From Streptomyces cellostaticus (GTDB lineage Bacteria > Actinomycetota > Actinomycetes > Streptomycetales > Streptomycetaceae), in the NCBI RefSeq assembly GCF_023630175.1, contig NZ_JALLIN010000003.1, positions 152,298 to 216,297 of the forward strand: DNA of 64,000 nt. Reading direction: 5' to 3'. Within the stretch, counting starts at the first letter, position 1, and each line of letters begins with the position of its first letter. This document shows positions 62,959-64,000 of this stretch, piece after piece. The notes below the pieces were generated by a model that did no database searches, was not told where the DNA came from, and saw only the letters and a list, made by a program, of their open reading frames with translations. Position numbers and translations under genes: made by a program.

Positions 62959-63990
62959 ATGACGACGCACACCGCGACGAACCCGTCGTACGCCCAGCTC
63001 CCCATCATCGACCTCTCGGCCGCCCGGCGCGGCCCCCGGGACCGGGCCCTGCTCCACGCCCGGCTGCACGGCGCCGCCCACGACGTCGGCTTCTTCCAGC
63101 TCGTCGGACACGGCGTGACCCCGGCCGAGACCGGCGCGCTGCTCACCACCATGCGCGCCTTCTTCGACCTCCCCGAGGCCGACCGGCTCGCCCTCGACAA
63201 CACCGGCTCCCCGCACTTCCGCGGCTACACCCGCACCGGCGACGAACGCACCGCCGGTGCCCGCGACTGGCGCGACCAGCTCGACATAGGCGCCGAACGC
63301 CCCGCCCACGTCCCCGGTCCCGGCGAACCGCCCTACTGGTGGCTGCAGGGCCCCAACCAGTGGCCCGCCGCCCTCCCCGAACTGCGCACCGCCGCCCTCG
63401 CCTGGATCGACCGGCTGAGCGCCGTCGCCCAGCGCCTGCTGCGCGAACTGCTGGCCGCCGTCGGCGCACCCGCCGACTTCTACGACCCCCTCCTCGGCGA
63501 GCACGCCCACCCGCACCTCAAGCTCGTCCGCTACCCCGGCAGCGCCGGCGACGGCATCGGCCAGGGCGTCGGCGCCCACAAGGACTACGGCTTCCTCACC
63601 CTGCTGCTGCAGGACACCGTCGGCGGCCTCCAGGTCGAGCGCGCGGACGGCCGCTTCCACGACGTGCCGCCGATCGAGGGTGCCTTCGTCGTCAACCTGG
63701 GCGAACTCCTCGAAGTCGCGACCGACGGCTACCTGCGCGCCACCAACCACCGCGTGGTCAGCCCGCCCGGAGCGACGGAACGCTTCTCCGTCCCGTTCTT
63801 CTACAACCCCCGCCTGGACGCCCGGGTCGAGCCGCTGCCCTTCCCGCACGCCTCCGCGGCCCCCGGCATCACCACCGACCCGGCCAACCCCCTGTACGCC
63901 GAGTACGGCTACAACGAACTCAAGGGCAAGCTCAGGGCCCACCCGCTGGCGGCCCGGCGGCACCACGGGGACCTGCTGACCCCGGCGTGA
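62959..63990 (+). CDS. Isopenicillin N synthase-like 2-oxoglutarate/Fe(II) oxygenase
   Basis: 343 residues. DIOX_N domain (LPIIDLSAARRG, VGFFQLVGHGVTP) and the Fe(II)-binding C-terminal jelly roll with HxD in VGAHKDYGFLTLL, the distal His in ATNHRVVSP, and RFSVPFFYNPR supplying the 2-oxoglutarate or substrate Arg/Ser. The substrate is not deducible. In actinobacteria, relatives next to HVD leader peptides often accompany sulfonate or sulfur acquisition genes, which would lie beyond this window. Complete: stop at 63988-63990. Confidence 0.9.
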   Translation: MTTHTATNPSYAQLPIIDLSAARRGPRDRALLHARLHGAAHDVGFFQLVGHGVTPAETGALLTTMRAFFDLPEADRLALDNTGSPHFRGYTRTGDERTAGARDWRDQLDIGAERPAHVPGPGEPPYWWLQGPNQWPAALPELRTAALAWIDRLSAVAQRLLRELLAAVGAPADFYDPLLGEHAHPHLKLVRYPGSAGDGIGQGVGAHKDYGFLTLLLQDTVGGLQVERADGRFHDVPPIEGAFVVNLGELLEVATDGYLRATNHRVVSPPGATERFSVPFFYNPRLDARVEPLPFPHASAAPGITTDPANPLYAEYGYNELKGKLRAHPLAARRHHGDLLTPA

Positions 63991-64000
63991 CCGCGTCGCG

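Overview
This is a very GC-rich window with strong third-position G/C bias. It carries many small streptomycete-type families, WhiJ-like regulatory genes (RsbW-like ATPase, XRE/DUF5753, DUF397), futalosine-pathway menaquinone genes and many GTG/TTG starts. All of this points to the chromosomal core of a Streptomyces. From memory, the gene order (groEL2 ... cold-shock gene, mqnD, mqnB ... serC ... carboxylase/4CL operon) resembles the S. coelicolor SCO4296 to SCO438x interval; I could not check this. I saw no rRNA, tRNA, CRISPR array, insertion sequence or prophage.

1-10.1 kb: groEL2 behind a degenerate CIRCE box, an Old Yellow Enzyme, N-acetylmuramate 6-phosphate recycling (murQ plus an RpiR-type regulator), several small metal-binding or acetyltransferase-like proteins, and cutC. 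10.3-20.2 kb: a nucleic-acid block with the HelD-like RNA polymerase-recycling helicase, the XPB-type repair helicase and its large partner (Helicase_C_3-like with a WYL-like tail), mixed with membrane proteins. 20.4-27.9 kb: a HAD phosphatase, a cold-shock protein with a TTG start, menaquinone genes mqnD and mqnB coupled to a DUF2771 lipoprotein gene, an MFS transporter, DUF3027 and DUF3592 proteins.

27.9-35.4 kb: an accessory-looking stretch. It has a winged-helix protein with a Cys-rich tail, a WhiJ-like trio whose DUF397 member carries an exact-length 63-bp internal duplication, a 1042-residue GHKL/sacsin-like ATPase, and a secreted protein followed by a signal-less, gap-free copy of its C-terminal domain. 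35.4-48 kb: a CtpE-like P-type ATPase, a purine permease, an RHH protein, a MarR/MFS pair, 2'-5' RNA ligase (thpR), an aldo/keto reductase lying between a truncated Uma2 relic and an intact Uma2 gene in the same orientation, an SGNH hydrolase, a secreted beta-propeller, and serC. 48-52 kb: a GlcD/GlcF-type oxidoreductase and an EamA exporter.

52.4-62.4 kb is the most interesting unit. Eight tightly spaced, mostly overlapping genes encode a TIGR03084-type protein, an AtuA-family protein, MCC/geranyl-CoA carboxylase-like beta and biotin subunits, an acyl-CoA dehydrogenase, a 4-coumarate-CoA-ligase-type synthetase, an enoyl-CoA hydratase and a TetR regulator. A perfect 12-bp palindrome overlaps the only obvious promoter. 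The gene set parallels the Pseudomonas atu (acyclic terpenoid) cluster, so I infer a branched or terpenoid acid catabolic operon controlled by its own TetR. The window ends with a 26-residue leader-peptide ORF ahead of a 2-oxoglutarate/Fe(II)-type oxygenase, suggesting an attenuated sulfur-related operon that continues beyond the window.

A recurring feature is a TANNNT-like -10 box exactly 6 or 7 bp before the start codon, without a Shine-Dalgarno sequence. Well over a dozen genes in this window therefore look leaderless.
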